64,000 nt of DNA from Cynocephalus volans (Eukaryota > Chordata > Mammalia > Dermoptera > Cynocephalidae), in assembly GCF_027409185.1 (NCBI RefSeq), contig NC_084472.1, positions 90,784,427-90,848,426 on the forward strand, read 5' to 3'. This document shows positions 24,062 through 36,004 of this stretch, piece after piece (position 1 is the first letter of the stretch; every line of letters starts with the position of its first letter). The position numbers and the translations under genes were made by a program. The notes below the pieces were generated by a model. The model was not told where the DNA came from and searched no databases. It saw only the letters and a list, made by a program, of their open reading frames with translations.

Positions 24062-25070
24062 TGTTTGGTTCTCTTAATTTACTTAAAAAACATTTTCAGC
24101 ACTCAGTTCTTAACTAAAGGCTCTTAATAAAGTATGTAAAATATCAGTCACAATTCCATTAGATCTTCATCTGAAAACTACATATAGTTAGAAAATAAAA
24201 GCCAAATTACTTCTAATTACCTATATCAATTTAATAAAATTAAGCTTATGTGCCATTTCTATTATTTTTTCCTGGGATGGTTTTAATTCTTCAAATAGAT
24301 AATCTTTTCCCTAATCAATATCCTGATTAATTTTTGACATAGCCCTCTATATCCATTATCGGAACTGTTGTCACACTCTGAACATTTAAAGGATACACAA
24401 TTCATATAACTTTTTAGCACCAAATAAAACTGACCACTGATCCATTTTACTCGATATGCTATCTTCTCAATTAAATATAAATTTTGTTTCTCTTTCCCTA
24501 ATTTCTGAAAAATGATCTTATTTCTAGCGCATTTTCACTAAAGACCTTCTATCCATTCTTTCCCTTCTACTGGTCAGAAGAGGCTGCGCTCTCAAACGGC
24601 ATGTGAGAATGCTCTTGGAGCCTTTTATTGGGGTAATAAGGAATGTAGAAAAAAATAAATATTCCTTCTGTGTCTAATTCTATGAACAAAGAGGAAATCT
24701 GCTCTGGGGACAGGTCAAGAGCACTGTGGGAGAGTCAGATATGTAAGGCCCCAAAAAGGACACTGTTCATCCCAATATCTCACGGATTCCATTTAAAACA
24801 ATGTTCTTCTTTCCAACGTTCTTCTAGAATCAGGCAGTATCTTAAAAATGCTAGGATGTCACGGGCACTGTAGTGAAACAGAAGGCACATGCCCTTCATA
24901 AAGTCATTCAAACCCTGTTTAAGAAGAAAACAAAGCAAATTGTGCAGACCAGAGGGAAAACTGCTGCATTCGGGCCACTAGTTTGCAATTCCTGGTTTAT
25001 CATTTTTTTTTAAACCTAAACATTCAAATGAAATCTTTTTCTGCCTATACAAAGAAAGAAGTCACACTTA
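24062..25070. other. Unassigned AT-rich intergenic sequence
   Basis: No gene or assigned repeat. Confidence 0.35.
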
Positions 25071-25071
25071 G

Positions 25072-25185
25072 AGCAATGGTTTTTAAACTTTAGTTTACAT
25101 AAGAATCCAATGAGGAGCTTGTTACGAATGTGAGTTCCTGGGCACCACCTCACAGAATCCTGGTTCTTCAGGTCTGAAGTGGAAG
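25072..25185 (+). mobile_element. MER5A-like hAT-Charlie element, partial
   Basis: It begins 'agcaatggtttttaaactttag' and continues 'cataagaatccaatgaggagcttgttac' and 'gttcctgggcaccacc', the MER5A order. The far inverted end is not evident, so it is truncated or decayed. Confidence 0.75.
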
Positions 25186-25469
25186 TCTCGGAGACAGGTG
25201 CCCCAGGCTTCCACGAGTGCTCCCTGGATCACTGTGGATCCATCCCAACCTGTTCACAGTCGGAGGTGTTTATCCAGTTCTGGGGACTTCGAGGAATCAA
25301 TCTCACATGGTATAAGAAAGACTCAACCTCTAAATCCTCAACACCTCCTGTTTCCAAAGCATTTTACAACTGAGTTTGAAGCAGAGTACACGCAAACATC
25401 TCATCTTCATGGTGTACAAAGGTCAACCTTTTTTTCTTAAGATTTTTTAAAAGCCTGACTTTTGGTGTT

Positions 25470-25668
25470 AGAGAAGCCAGGGTATGTATCCCATGTTCTG
25501 CCATTTAAAGGATGAACTTCACCTCTCAAGCCTCAGCTCAGCCACCTATAAAACAGGGATAATAAAAGAAAAGGACTGAGCTCATGGTACAGTTGTGGGG
25601 AGTAAATGAGATCATGTACATAAGGCACACAGCAGGGCAGAATGAACGCTTGTCATTATTGTCATGAT
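25470..25668 (+). repeat. MIR SINE
   Basis: Plus-strand MIR blocks: 'ttgtatcccatgttctgcc'-like segment, 'cacctctcaagcctcagc', 'ataaaacagggataataa', 'gttgtggggagtaaatgagatcatgtacataaggcacacagcagggc'. Confidence 0.75.
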
Positions 25669-25669
25669 T

Positions 25670-26450
25670 TTCTTCCCCAAATCAACATATTATGCTAAAA
25701 ACTTATAAAAACTAATAATTCTGCACTTATTTTCTGGGGTGTTTTAAATATCCACCTCCCCATCCTCCAAACATAACAAAAAAACACATAGTTGTGGTTT
25801 TATTATTTTATGTTAGTGGGGGGAAAAATGCATCTCTACTATAACATAAGGTATAGTTTTACATTGGGGGATCTCACGTTCTTTGAGCTCTCTCTGTTTC
25901 AATGAAATACTTTTCCTTATTACCCTCAACTCCTGAAATACTATCTAATCCCTGAATTGCTATCTATTTGTTTCCAGACAATAAGAAAATCATAGTTTCT
26001 ATATCCTTCCTATAAAATAATAAGAGGCAGAATTCTGTGATGGAAAAAGTGGCAAGCCTTAAATAAGGAATTCTGAGAATTTATCTCTCCCTTTATTAAT
26101 CAATGCACTAATACAACACATTTTTATAAACGCCAAAGTGCCTGTGAAATGTATCTCCCTCTAAAAACTCGATGCATTGATATGTCTACTTTGAAACAGA
26201 TAATTTCATTAATAGTGAAGTTGCAGGCATACTGATTGAATGAAGTATAACACATAAATGTACTTAAAGTGATAATGATATCTTTACTTTTTATGATATA
26301 ATTATGTAAACAATTCTATGCAGAATTACATAAATTATGTATAGAATGTATAATTATGGTTTTTCACTTTTATTCAAAATAAAGGAGGGAAAAGGAGGAG
26401 AGAGAATAAGGAGGGAGTGGGGGAAAGTGGGAAAAGAGAAGAGAATCAAT
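25670..26450. other. Unassigned AT-rich intergenic sequence
   Basis: No gene or confident repeat; a purine-rich GGGA/GGAG stretch lies at about 26385-26445. Confidence 0.35.
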
Positions 26451-26454
26451 CTAT

Positions 26455-26531
26455 TACTCAAATGTTTGTTGGCCAACACCATTGCAGGAGCTAAGAAGGA
26501 AAGCTTTGTCATGAAAGAGCTTATATTCTAG
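26455..26531 (-). repeat. L2 3' fragment
   Basis: 'ctcaaatgtttgttggccaacacc', 'caggagctaagaaggaaagc' and 'gaaagagcttatattctag' follow the reverse complement of the L2 3' end. Confidence 0.6.
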
Positions 26532-26568
26532 TTATGATATTTTTACTGTTAAAGAACAAAACCAATCA

Positions 26569-26999
26569 TGACACTTGTTAAAGATGGTAAGGCAGACTTT
26601 ATTCAAGGGGACTACTACAATGGGGTTTTGTAGTAGGGAACAGAGACTGGTCTCAACTCCAGAAACAAGGACACATGGAGATTTATAGCCAAGGAACAGG
26701 GTGGGGGTTAGTGTATGAAAAATTGTTAAGAGGAAACATCGAGGTTAGGGAAATTTTTGCTAGACCGACTAAAAAAGATTCTTCCTGAAAGCAGGCTAGA
26801 ATCATAAGATACTGAGGATGGGGGATGAGGAATTTGATCAGATATCAAGGGTGAGCAGATACCAAGTATATTTTCACTAAACTGACTCAGCAGGATTCTT
26901 GCTAAAACTAAACTAAATGGCAAGGACAGAGCCCAAGGTTGGGGCCTTGAGGGTTTAAAGGAGTTTGACTAGAGTTAGGTCAAGGAGATAGTCTTGTCA
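26569..26999 (-). mobile_element. ERV1-type solo LTR
   Basis: Read on the minus strand, the segment starts TGACAAGACTATC and ends CAAGTGTCA. It has a TATA box (GGCTATAAAT, 26682-26691) and a poly(A) signal in CTTGAATAAAGTC at about 26595-26607, close to the 3' end as in a short R-U5. No internal retroviral sequence flanks it. I found no clear target-site duplication, so the ends could be off by a few bases. Confidence 0.75.
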
Positions 27000-28504
27000 T
27001 TACAAAAAATAAAGAGAAGAAAGAAAGAGAGAGAAAGGCAGTGATAGACATAGATAGAAAAACAGAGACAGACAGACAGACAACACACACAAACACACAC
27101 ACACAGAGAGAAGAAAAATAACAAGGATGTATAAGTAAATGATCTAGTCTCTCTCTAAGTTTACAGGAGTTAAGAAAAACTAAATAAAAATGGGTTAAAA
27201 AAAACTTGTATGAGCTTGCCCCTGAGTGCATCTTAGGGAAGAAACTTTCTTCATATATTAAAAAACAAACACTTTAGTAAACCAATTGGAGAATGGAGGC
27301 CCAAGATCATGAGGAAATGAGACTACTGAGAAGCAGCCAAGCAACTGTGCTTAAGGGATGAAGAGGAATTTGTCTGAGCAGCAGCAAAGACAGAGAGGCA
27401 GTGGATACAGGCCGGAGAAAGATATTGAGAATCTGAAGACATCTTGCAAAGGACATTAGAGGGTGTTTACTACAAAGTAACCCAAACATGTGTTAGGGTG
27501 TCAGCTGTCACTTGCAAGCAAGTAGGAATGACTCTGATTCTACGATCTGCTTAATTCTGGATGGCAAGGATGATGATGTGTACGTCGACCAGCGACTACT
27601 GTTGCCATTAAAACAAAAATCCCTGCACACTAAGTACTAGGTTGGCTAGAAATAGACCTACACCAAATCCGCACCTCCTCATTGAGGATCTAAGCCAACT
27701 ACATGGCCTTTTCTCTTTAGCCAGAGCCAAGTTTTTATTAGAAAAGGTGAAGAGAACAGTCACTTGAATGTAATGTCACTGCATTGCTGGGCTGCGTTCA
27801 CTGGGAAGTGTCTGAGACCAGCCTCTGTAGACTGCTGCAGCCAAGGCCTGACCTAAAGCAGATGGGGCCACTCTGGTGCTCGGTCCACTGCCCCAGCCAT
27901 GATTCTTTCTGTGACATTCTCTGAAGGAAACATAACTTTTTCTAGCAGCTAATAAAAAGTTTCTCTAGACTTTTATCATCCATTATAGAGACAGATGCTT
28001 ATGAATCACTTTGTCCATTATTTTCTTATGATATTTTCAACTCTTAATAATCATCTATGTGACACTCAAGGGAAAAACAGAATTCTTCTTAAGGCTTCTG
28101 GTTCAAAATGCTTCTCCTTAAAATGTCTCCTGCTAATAAAGTGCTTTGCATCATTACGACATGGAGAAAACCTGTAAATCTCAGGCAGTCAAGGATGAAT
28201 ATTTTCAGCCTTTCAGAAAGACAGAGTTGATTCAACGTCACTGTGACTACTAGTGACCAGTTTCCTTAGGGAATATCTGAATCACTAGCACCAGCAGCAA
28301 AGGCAGCACAGTGCTCGTGGGTCATTACATTTTCATGTGTTGGTAAAATCACCATCCACCCAATGATCTTATGTCTACTGGGATGCTGCAATACTTCTGC
28401 ACTATTCCTGTAAAATTATCATGAACTGTGGTGTTTAGCAGTAGCCATTGAAGTAGGGCAGTGTTTGAACAATCTTTGTGGCTCTATTAGTTTTCTAACA
28501 GAGC
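27000..28504. other. Simple-repeat-rich then unassigned sequence
   Basis: 27003-27120 is a run of GAAA, GACA and CA simple repeats with poor order. 27120-28500 has no gene or recognised repeat. 27480-27960 is somewhat less AT-rich than its flanks. Confidence 0.4.
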
Positions 28505-28959
28505 TGTTAGTTAGTGAGGGCTACCATAACAAAGTACCACAAACTGAATGACTTACACACTGGAAGAGTATTATCTCACAGTTCTGGAGGCGAGAAGTCC
28601 AAGATCAAGTTAACGGAAGGGTTGGCTCCTTCTGAGGGCTGCAAGAGGGAATCTATTCCAGGCCCCACCTCTAGCTTCCTGAGGTTTGCTGGTGATCTTT
28701 GACCTGTATGTAGGTGCATCACTCTGACCTCTGCCTTCATCTTTACATGTGTTTTTGTCTGTGTCCAAATTTCCCCTTCTTAAATACATCACTTGTATTG
28801 ATTAGGTACACACCCTACTTCAGAATGATCTCATCTTAACTAATACGTTAATTTAACAATGACTTCTTTTCAAAATGGATCATATTCCAAGGTATTGGAG
28901 GTTAGGACTTAAAATATGAATGGTGGGGGCGGGGGGGGGACACAATTTAACCAATATCA
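28505..28959 (-). mobile_element. MaLR LTR (MLT1-type)
   Basis: The plus strand is the reverse complement of a MaLR LTR and starts TGTTAGTTAGTGAGGGCTAC. It contains 'cataacaaagtaccacaaactg', 'cacagttctggaggcgagaagtccaagatcaag', 'cttctgagggctgc', 'gtctgtgtccaaatttcccc' and 'ggaggttaggacttaaaatatgaatgg', and ends ATATCA. It is nearly full length. No clear 5-bp duplication remains. Confidence 0.88.
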
Positions 28960-29340
28960 GCGGTACTGTGGTAAAAGTAGGCCACCTCAAATTAGGATCC
29001 TTTTTAAAAAGATTGTAAAGCTTAGGCATACAAGCTGACCTCTGACTGGCTTTAAACTTTCTCTATATCTGGCCTGCTATACTGCATGCTTTCCAGAGAT
29101 TCTAGTTTCGTCCTAAATCAAAGGCTCTTCTTCAAAGCATTTTCTCCTAGAGGAAAAAATAAAGTCTCTAGGGAAGACACATCCTCAGAATTTTCCCAGT
29201 AGGTTTCATTGCAATCCCCTTCTCTAGCTGGCAATTGTGTAACTGATTTCTCTTTTAACCTCATGTCTTTTCTCTCCTGCCCTCCTTGGATAATACAGCA
29301 ACTCAAGTACTAGTAGGAGAATCTACAGGACAAAAGGTCT
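28960..29340. other. Unassigned intergenic sequence
   Basis: No gene or repeat is recognised. Confidence 0.35.
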
Positions 29341-29344
29341 TTCC

Positions 29345-29500
29345 TGCTTTCATTCATTTGTTTATTCTACAAATGGTTTTGAGTGTCACTCTTCAGGGTG
29401 TGACCTCTGCAAGCCCTTAAGGATAAAAAAATGATAAGGTGCTGTCCTTGCTATCCAGGGGCTTGTATTCTACCGGCAGAGCCACACAAGAATACTCTCC
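29345..29500 (-). repeat. L2 3' fragment
   Basis: 'cattcatttgtttattctacaaatgg', 'aagcccttaaggataaaa' and 'gtgctgtccttgctatccaggggcttgtattctacc' follow the reverse complement of the L2 3' end. Confidence 0.65.
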
Positions 29501-29504
29501 TAGA

Positions 29505-30565
29505 ATAAAGGCATTCAGCTTGCTTTACTTTAGAAAACTTTTACTCTTCCACAGAGCAATGTGAGATTTTACATAGCAAAGAAAAAAATTTTTTGAGAGA
29601 GAAATCAAGGCAGTTGTTAACATTCAACTCTGATCAGATACTCAGAACTAGGACCCTTTTCCTAAAAATTGTTTTATGCATCCCTAGGATCCTCTAAGTA
29701 CAAGGTACATGACCATGACTTTCAGATTGTTATTGAAGTAGCTTTGGCATCATTTACATTTTAGGTGTTTTGGGTCGTGCCTTCTATGTATTAAATATGT
29801 TCTATCTGACTTTCTATCTCAAATCATATGATTAAAGATGTCAAAATAACCAACAGCCAAGGCTAATGTGGCTCTTCAAATCTTGAGAAAAATTCAAAGA
29901 ATCACAGTTCATACCCACAAACTAATGGGCAATGTATCAGTTGCCCAGTGAGTGGTAGAACAAAACCCAAGCCAAATTCAATAACTGAGAAGCTTTTCTG
30001 GTCTTAAAGGCATAAGGAGTTTAATCCAACGTATCTACTATGTCTCACCAGAAAGGGCTGAGTCTGTGCTGTTAACACAAAATTTTCAATGTATTATTCC
30101 GTGCTTAAACACCACTTGTCTTCTATGGGTAACTCAAATATAAGCCTTGGGGATTATATGTTTAATAGATTCCTTGACTCTTGCACCAGTTTGCTCTGCC
30201 CTCTCATGCTTGTTGAAATGTAGAGGCAACAAAATAATAACAAACACATAAGTGGAACTCAGTATATACCAGCCTGATTGCCGGTGGTGTACCAATATTA
30301 AGATGTTAGATCATCAGAACAAGCCCTATTAAAGATGCACAGCATTTTTACCACTGAGTAACCATGTCAGTACCCAAGAACTATTTCTTTAGACATACCG
30401 TCTTTAACTAGGGTATTAATAGGGTTAATCATCACCACTTTGGAACTGTCCAGTTAAAAACTAGGGGAGGTGTTTTTGAGATATGTATATAGGTGGAAAA
30501 TGTGTTTTACTCTCCACAGAGACACCAACAATCAAACTGAGATGTTATTGGTAATTAATTTAAAA
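29505..30565. other. Unassigned intergenic sequence
   Basis: No gene or repeat is recognised. Confidence 0.35.
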
Positions 30566-30570
30566 CATCA

Positions 30571-30995
30571 TGGGAGAAAGTGGGAAGGAGACCTAGGTCA
30601 TCTCTGAAAACTGATGGATCTTGGATGTGACTGGCGCCATTGTGCACACAATAAGCACAAAATAGCTGCCGGCCTTGTCTTCCACTCCAGCACCAAACCC
30701 CTCCCAGCTTCCCTTTAGGAGAAGCCTCTTGACTTCTGCAAAACAGAAACCCTTTTGCTGCTGCAAGGGCGCAATTCTCCACCCCGGTCACATAGCTTTG
30801 GTATTAGCACAATACCCCTCCTGGATGGTTTCAGCCAGCCCTTGGTGCCCTATATAAGCCCTCTCACCCCCACATCTGGGGCTGTCCTCCACTTTGAGTG
30901 CAGCCCAGCAGATTCTTTTCCTTTAATAAAGCTTCTTCAGTACCCGGCGCTCCAGCTCACTTTCTTCCAAAAACTAAGTGGAAGGGTAGCACACA
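30571..30995 (+). mobile_element. ERV1-type LTR
   Basis: It has an LTR layout on the plus strand: a GC-richer U3 with 'ctggcgccattgtgcac', a TATA box in CCCTATATAAGCCC (30848-30861) and a poly(A) signal AATAAA at 30925-30930, about 75 bp further on. A short C-rich U5-like segment follows. No internal sequence adjoins it. Ends are approximate because no duplication was found. Confidence 0.65.
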
Positions 30996-31149
30996 AGTAA
31001 GTTTTTAATGAGGAGACATCCATTACTCAAACTGAGTTCCAGGTTTAGATGCACCAAAAGAAGTAAACATGAAGCCTTCACAGCAAAGCACCAAGGAATG
31101 TAGTTTATTCTGGCTCCGGTTGGCTCCAGGTTCGCCCATCCTCTAGGCC

Positions 31150-31640
31150 TTCAACAAACATTTACTGAGGGCCAGCTGAGAGTGAGCACTCTATTAGGCA
31201 CTGTATTAGTCCACTATCTGTTGCTTATAACAAAATACGCAGAACAGGGTATTTTATAAGGAAACAAAATTTACTGCTTACAGTTTCTGAGGCTGGGAAG
31301 TCCAAAGTCCAGGGAACACATCTGGTCAAGGCCTTGGTGGTGGCAACACTTAGGGCAGGGTCTCACATTGCAAAAATGGTGGAGCAGAGAGAGAGAGACC
31401 ACCATTTTTAAGCCATTTACTACTGCATGGTCCTACAATCCAATCAACTCTTCAAGGTTCCACCTTCCAATCACCATAATAGGATTTCCCACCCTCTTAA
31501 CACTGTCACAGTGGGCGCTAAGTTTCTAATAAATAAAATTGGGGGATACAATTCAAGCTTCAATGAGTTTTGGGGGGACATAATTCAATCCACTTCAGGC
31601 ACTAAAACTACAAAGACCTGATTATAGTTCAGCATAGGCA
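31150..31640 (-). repeat. L2 3' fragment split by a MaLR LTR
   Basis: 'ccttcaacaaacatttactgagggcc' up to 'ctattaggcac' is a minus-strand L2 3' end. It resumes after the LTR with 'ggcactaaaactacaaagacc', so the LTR inserted into an existing L2. Confidence 0.7.
31202..31597 (-). mobile_element. MaLR solo LTR with 5-bp target duplication
   Basis: The plus strand starts TGTATTAGTCC and ends CCACTTCA, the inverted ends of a MaLR LTR. Inside are 'tctgttgcttataacaaaatac', 'cagtttctgaggctgggaagtccaaagtcc', 'ccaccttccaatcaccataatagg' and 'tttggggggacataattc'. GGCAC flanks both sides (31197-31201 and 31598-31602), fitting the 5-bp duplication of ERVL/MaLR insertions. Confidence 0.92.
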
Positions 31641-31644
31641 ATGG

Positions 31645-32460
31645 CATTTAAATCAGTAATTACACAATGTAATAAAGCCACTATAGTGTGCATCCAGTAG
31701 GTATGCAACTCAGAAAGAGAAGATTTAGGAGCAGGTGGTGGTAGTGGGCTTTCAAGACAGAATTAAATGTTCACAAGTGTGACAAATTCAGAAATTAATT
31801 TTTAAAGCAAATTTCCCCAGATCTGATCTAAATTTTAAGCCTGAGTTCTCCAAGCTGAACCCTTCCACCACTGATCATAGTATGATAATGATAAATCTCA
31901 TCTTTCTGTGATAGTCCTAATTTTGAATATTCTGTCACTTTGTCAGGTCACATGTTCCACTTTGGGGACCAGAAAATATGGTCATCGTGGTTAATAGAAA
32001 TGCAATTTACAGAAGATTTCCCTTTCTCTCTGGTCCTGGAATGTGTAAGAGCCTTTGTTCCCCATCTTCTGCTGTCACTGCTAACACTGGTTATCAATTT
32101 CACTAAAGATGAGAATTCTCCAGGAATCTCTAATCAGAATGTTTCAAAATATAAACTCAGCTTCTTAGAGAGTAAGAAGACTACATTCTAAAATTTCCAC
32201 AGCATGATCATTTTTTTTATAAATTTAATTGAAATTCCACTTAGAAATGTCTCTTGAATGACAAGTCACTCTATTCTAACATGACATTTGATTGATTTCA
32301 AATATGACACAGTTTACTGTCAGCTTGGTACTTTAATCCGATTTTAAGGAAAATTCATTAGTCTTGCACTAGTGTGAGAGTGAGTGCTTTAAGAGAATTA
32401 GATAGAAGTGCTTCTTAAACCTTAGAGAAATGTATTACACATCCTCCTAGGTGCCTTTTT
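31645..32460. other. Unassigned intergenic sequence
   Basis: No gene or repeat is recognised. An 83-codon open frame at 31940-32191 has no identifiable product. Confidence 0.35.
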
Positions 32461-32464
32461 GAAA

Positions 32465-32600
32465 AGTGTATCAAGCTCTGCAGTTTACTAGCTTTCTCAC
32501 TGTGGGTAAGTTAACTTCTCTAAACTTTTGTTTACTCAGTCATACAGTGGGGTTGATGCAACTTCTTAACAAATATCGTAAGAATTAAATAAAATGGCTG
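32465..32600 (+). repeat. MIR SINE
   Basis: 'actagctttctcactgtgggtaagttaacttctctaaac', 'cagtcatacagtggggttgatgc' and 'cgtaagaattaaataaaatgg' follow the 3' two thirds of MIR on the plus strand. Confidence 0.75.
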
Positions 32601-32604
32601 CTTA

Positions 32605-33145
32605 ACCATGGCCTGAATCCAACTTTTTTGCTCTTTATCGACAGCGTAGTATCCAAATCTCAAGGCTAATGGGCTTAGTGATTAACTTCAGAAGTGGGGA
32701 ATCCCATAGCTCCTGAGCATGAAAGCAAACACATTAAACACTTTGGTGAAAAGTACATCTAGATCTGTCCTCCTGTCCCAAAGTGGTGAGAGATTCATTT
32801 CACAGGACTCTAGATCTTTGGTTAAGTTCTCCTAAAAGGCTTCTGATTCGAGAGATCATTAAGCGATGCCTACTTAAAACCATGAAACATAAACTACCAC
32901 TCTACTTCTGTAAGAAGTGGAGGGGATGGAGAAAAAGGGAAGAGGAGGTGATGAAAATAATATGAAGGGAAGGAGGGATGTGGCCCAGCAGGCATTGGAA
33001 TTCAGTCCCAGGGTGCTGCTCTGTGTCGTTGGCTCTCTCACCTGGCTCTCTCACTGTGCAATGCAAGTGGAGAATTATTCATCGCTTTTCCTTGGAACAC
33101 CTCTTCTCTCTGCCCCTTCAAACTCAGTTTCATCTTTCTAAACAG
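32605..33145. other. Unassigned intergenic sequence
   Basis: No gene; overlapping short open frames at 32783-33141 have no recognisable product. Confidence 0.35.
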
Positions 33146-33147
33146 CA

Positions 33148-33215
33148 TTTCACTACATTACTCCTGTTCAGATACTTTCAGTGGCTGCCCACTTCCTAGA
33201 TTTTAGAGAAGTAGT
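33148..33215 (+). repeat. L2 LINE short fragment
   Basis: 'cactacattactcctgttcagatac' followed by 'tcagtggctgcccacttcc' resembles a segment of the L2 ORF2 3' part on the plus strand. Confidence 0.4.
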
Positions 33216-33290
33216 GCTTAACATTTTTTAGTTCAGTTATTCTTTTGATAATCTGAGGGATCTTAGGATACTGGTACCCAGAAAAATGTG

Positions 33291-33348
33291 CACACACACA
33301 CAGACACACACACAGACACACACAGACACACACACAGACACACACACA

Positions 33349-33391
<43 letters not shown>
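33291..33391. repeat. (CA)n microsatellite with CAGA interruptions
   Basis: About 100 bp of CA repeats. The first 65 bp is interrupted at regular spacings by CAGACA units, while the last ~40 bp is pure. Open frames across it on both strands are artefacts of the repeat. Confidence 0.97.
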
Positions 33392-33397
<6 letters not shown>

Positions 33398-34395
33398 ATT
33401 CTGGTTCAGGGCCCTAAAGCGAGCCCATGAAGTCCAGGTTAAACAACTTGCTCAAGAAAGTAAGAATCTAAACTTTTTGTCCTGAAAGTCAAAGCTTTCT
33501 ATAATCTCACCATTCACTACCAATGACTTGACCATTTCAGAAATCTCAGTTGTAAGCATTACTCTGACAATTAGCTCATCGTCCCCGGCAACTCATTCTA
33601 GCCCTTCCACTCCAGTTAGTTTTTATATTCCTCAGAATTCCAGTGCACGGACACTGCTAAATTCTTACTGCCTGTCAGCACTGCTCCCCATGTGCTGATC
33701 TACTCAGCAGCGTAGATTCCTTAACCCGTCAGTGCAATCCTCCCTGGGCTCTTCCTTAATTCCACTGCTCCTCACTTCTCCCTCTGTGTACTTGTCTGGC
33801 AATATACTAGACTGGTTAAACCCAACTCTCCACCTACTTGACGTCTGCTTCAAAGCACGAATGTGACTAAGAAAAAGCTCACAAATATGCTGATGGGTCT
33901 TGCTTTAAATATATGACTACACAATTCAAATCAATGTTTAATATTGCCTGGCAATTCTAACAAATTCCACCCCCACCAAAAAAAAAAAAAAAAAAAAAAT
34001 TCATGTTCACTCTCCGAAAAGACTACTTAATGCCTTTTAATCTTTTTTTTTAAACCCTTCAGCCTCTGCTCTCCAGACACATGCTATCAGCTAATGATCT
34101 TGCTTTATATTTTGTTAAGAAAATGAAAATATTCTGATGAAAATTACTTCATTTTCCACCCCCAATACACCACTTTACCTAAATTTCTCTTCTCTCCCAT
34201 TTTACTAACTGACTCTCCTTCTCTCTGTAAAAGACAAACTGATCCATTGTCTATAGTATATTTTACCTCTTCTAGTACTCAACAAATTCTCCCACGTAAT
34301 TATTTCTAGTATCTCCCAGGATCATCACTTTCTTTCTCTGCACTGAAGTAGTTCCCTCAGCACTGAAGTAGTTCCATTATTATGCTGTAATACGT
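33392..34395. other. Unassigned sequence with poly(A) tract
   Basis: A pure A run of about 22 lies at 33978-33999. 33400-33570 has weak minus-strand MIR resemblance ('aacaacttgctcaagaaag'). Nothing else is recognised. Confidence 0.35.
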
Positions 34396-34399
34396 CCAT

Positions 34400-35582
34400 C
34401 GTCCATCGTAACAAAAAATATAGTGCTTTCTGGGCCCACATCCCCCTCTGACTGTTTCTTCATTTCTTCATTCCCCTTCCCAGTAAAATTTCTCAAAAGA
34501 AGTATCCACACTTTCTGTCTCAACTTTCTTCGCTTCCGTTCTCTCCATAATGCACATAACGAGCCTTTCATCCCCATCACCCCAATGAAATCATTCTTTC
34601 CATAGTCACCAACTCTCTCCACCTTGTCAAATCCAAATGGAAGTGCAAAGCCTTCTTCTTACTTGGCCTCTCGGTCACATTCGACCCAGATGACCACATT
34701 CTCTTTCTTGAAGCATTTTTCTTATCTTCTAAGACACCACACCCTCTGGGTTTTATTTCTACATCATTGGTGATTCCTATATTCTCTACCTCTAGAAAGA
34801 ATGTAGCATTGCTTCAGAACTGGTCCTTAGCCTTCCAGCCTACTCTCCTTTGGTGATCTCAGCTGGTGCCGTGGTTTAAATGACACCTGAATACTGATGA
34901 CTCCCAAGCACATCTCTAGCCTCCACCTCTCAACTGATCTCCAGAGGAGTATTATCAACAGCTCAGTTACCACTTTGAAGACTGGCAGGATCTCAAACTT
35001 CCCACAGCCTAGACCGAATCACTGATTTACTAAACTCCTTGCCCACAAATTTGCTCCTCCCTTGTCTATCCTTTATTCCCCACACATCCAACCCATTCTA
35101 TAGGTTCTTCCACCATAAGATATTGGAATCCTAGTACATCTTCCCAAACCCCAAACCACGACTTCTACCTACCCCCGTCCAAGCCCCTCCCCTCTCCCTG
35201 GACTGTGCATTTTTCTCCTCATTCACCTCCCTGCTTCCACATCCACCCTTTGCAGTCCAAGAGTAAACTTTATAAAACAGAAATAAATTCTCAGCACATA
35301 AAGAATAAAATCCAAATTAATCACCATGGTCTTTACTGACCTTTATACCCCGACCCAGCCAACTTCTTTGACATTATCTTCACCCTGCTCCAGCCAAACT
35401 GGGCACACCGACTTGTTCCAGCCTCAGGACATTTATTCTTGCTGCTGCCTCTAACAGAACACTCTCTCCCAGGTTTCTGCACATCTGCTTCTTTTTCATC
35501 ATTCAGCGTTCTGTTCCTGTTTCTCTTCAAAGAGTTCCTCTATATTATCTTACCTAAAAATGTTGCACCTGTTTATTCTGTA
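34400..35582 (+). mobile_element. L2 LINE ORF2/3' region relic
   Basis: This is the longest L2 in the window, in sense order on the plus strand. Recognisable blocks: 'caccaactctctccaccttgtcaaatcc', 'cttacttggcctctcggtcacattcgaccc', 'atactgatgactcccaag', 'cagcctcaggacatttattcttgctgctgcc' and 'cctgtttattctg'. Many stops and shifts make it non-coding. It ends against a MER20. Confidence 0.75.
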
Positions 35583-35775
35583 ACCCAGTGCTTCTCAACC
35601 AGGAGAGATTTTGCCTCCTAGGGGCATCAAAAATGTCTAAGAGAAATCTATGGTTGTCATTACAGGCAGGTGCTACTGGCATTCTAGTGAGCAGAGATCA
35701 GGGATGCTACTAAACATCCTACAATGCACAGGCCGGCCCCTACAACACAGAATTATTCAGTCCCCACAAATGCCA
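35583..35775 (+). mobile_element. MER20 (hAT-Charlie MITE), partial
   Basis: 'cagtgcttctcaaccagg', 'gattttgcctcctaggggcatc', 'gtgctactggcattctagtg', 'agggatgctactaaacatcctacaatgcacagg' and 'cagaattattcagtcccc' follow MER20. The final inverted end is lost. Confidence 0.88.
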
Positions 35776-35889
35776 TTGCTGTCTACTTTCTTTTCTCAAA
35801 TCTTCAGCATATTCTAGCTAAGTGACTGGCAAGAAATGTATTTGCGGGTCCCAAATGAGGATAATAAGGACCAAACTAAAGCCACTATG

Positions 35890-36000
35890 TGGATACTGGC
35901 TTGGACCTGGATTCTAAACTCACACTTCCATTAGTATCTGTATGATGTTGGCCAAGCCACTTAAATATCTACATAGATTGTCTCAATTTCATTTCATTTC
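35890..36000 (+). repeat. MIR SINE fragment
   Basis: 'cttggacctggattctaaactcac', 'tatgatgttggccaagccacttaaatatct' and 'gtctcaatttc' follow the central part of MIR. Confidence 0.6.
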
Positions 36001-36004
36001 AAGA

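Noticed and set aside
33291..33391. CRISPR-like regular repeats
   Set aside because: The repeats are dinucleotide microsatellite units without spacers, and the window is mammalian.
33196..33485. Open frames of alternating Cys-Val and His-Thr
   Set aside because: They are readings of the CA microsatellite.
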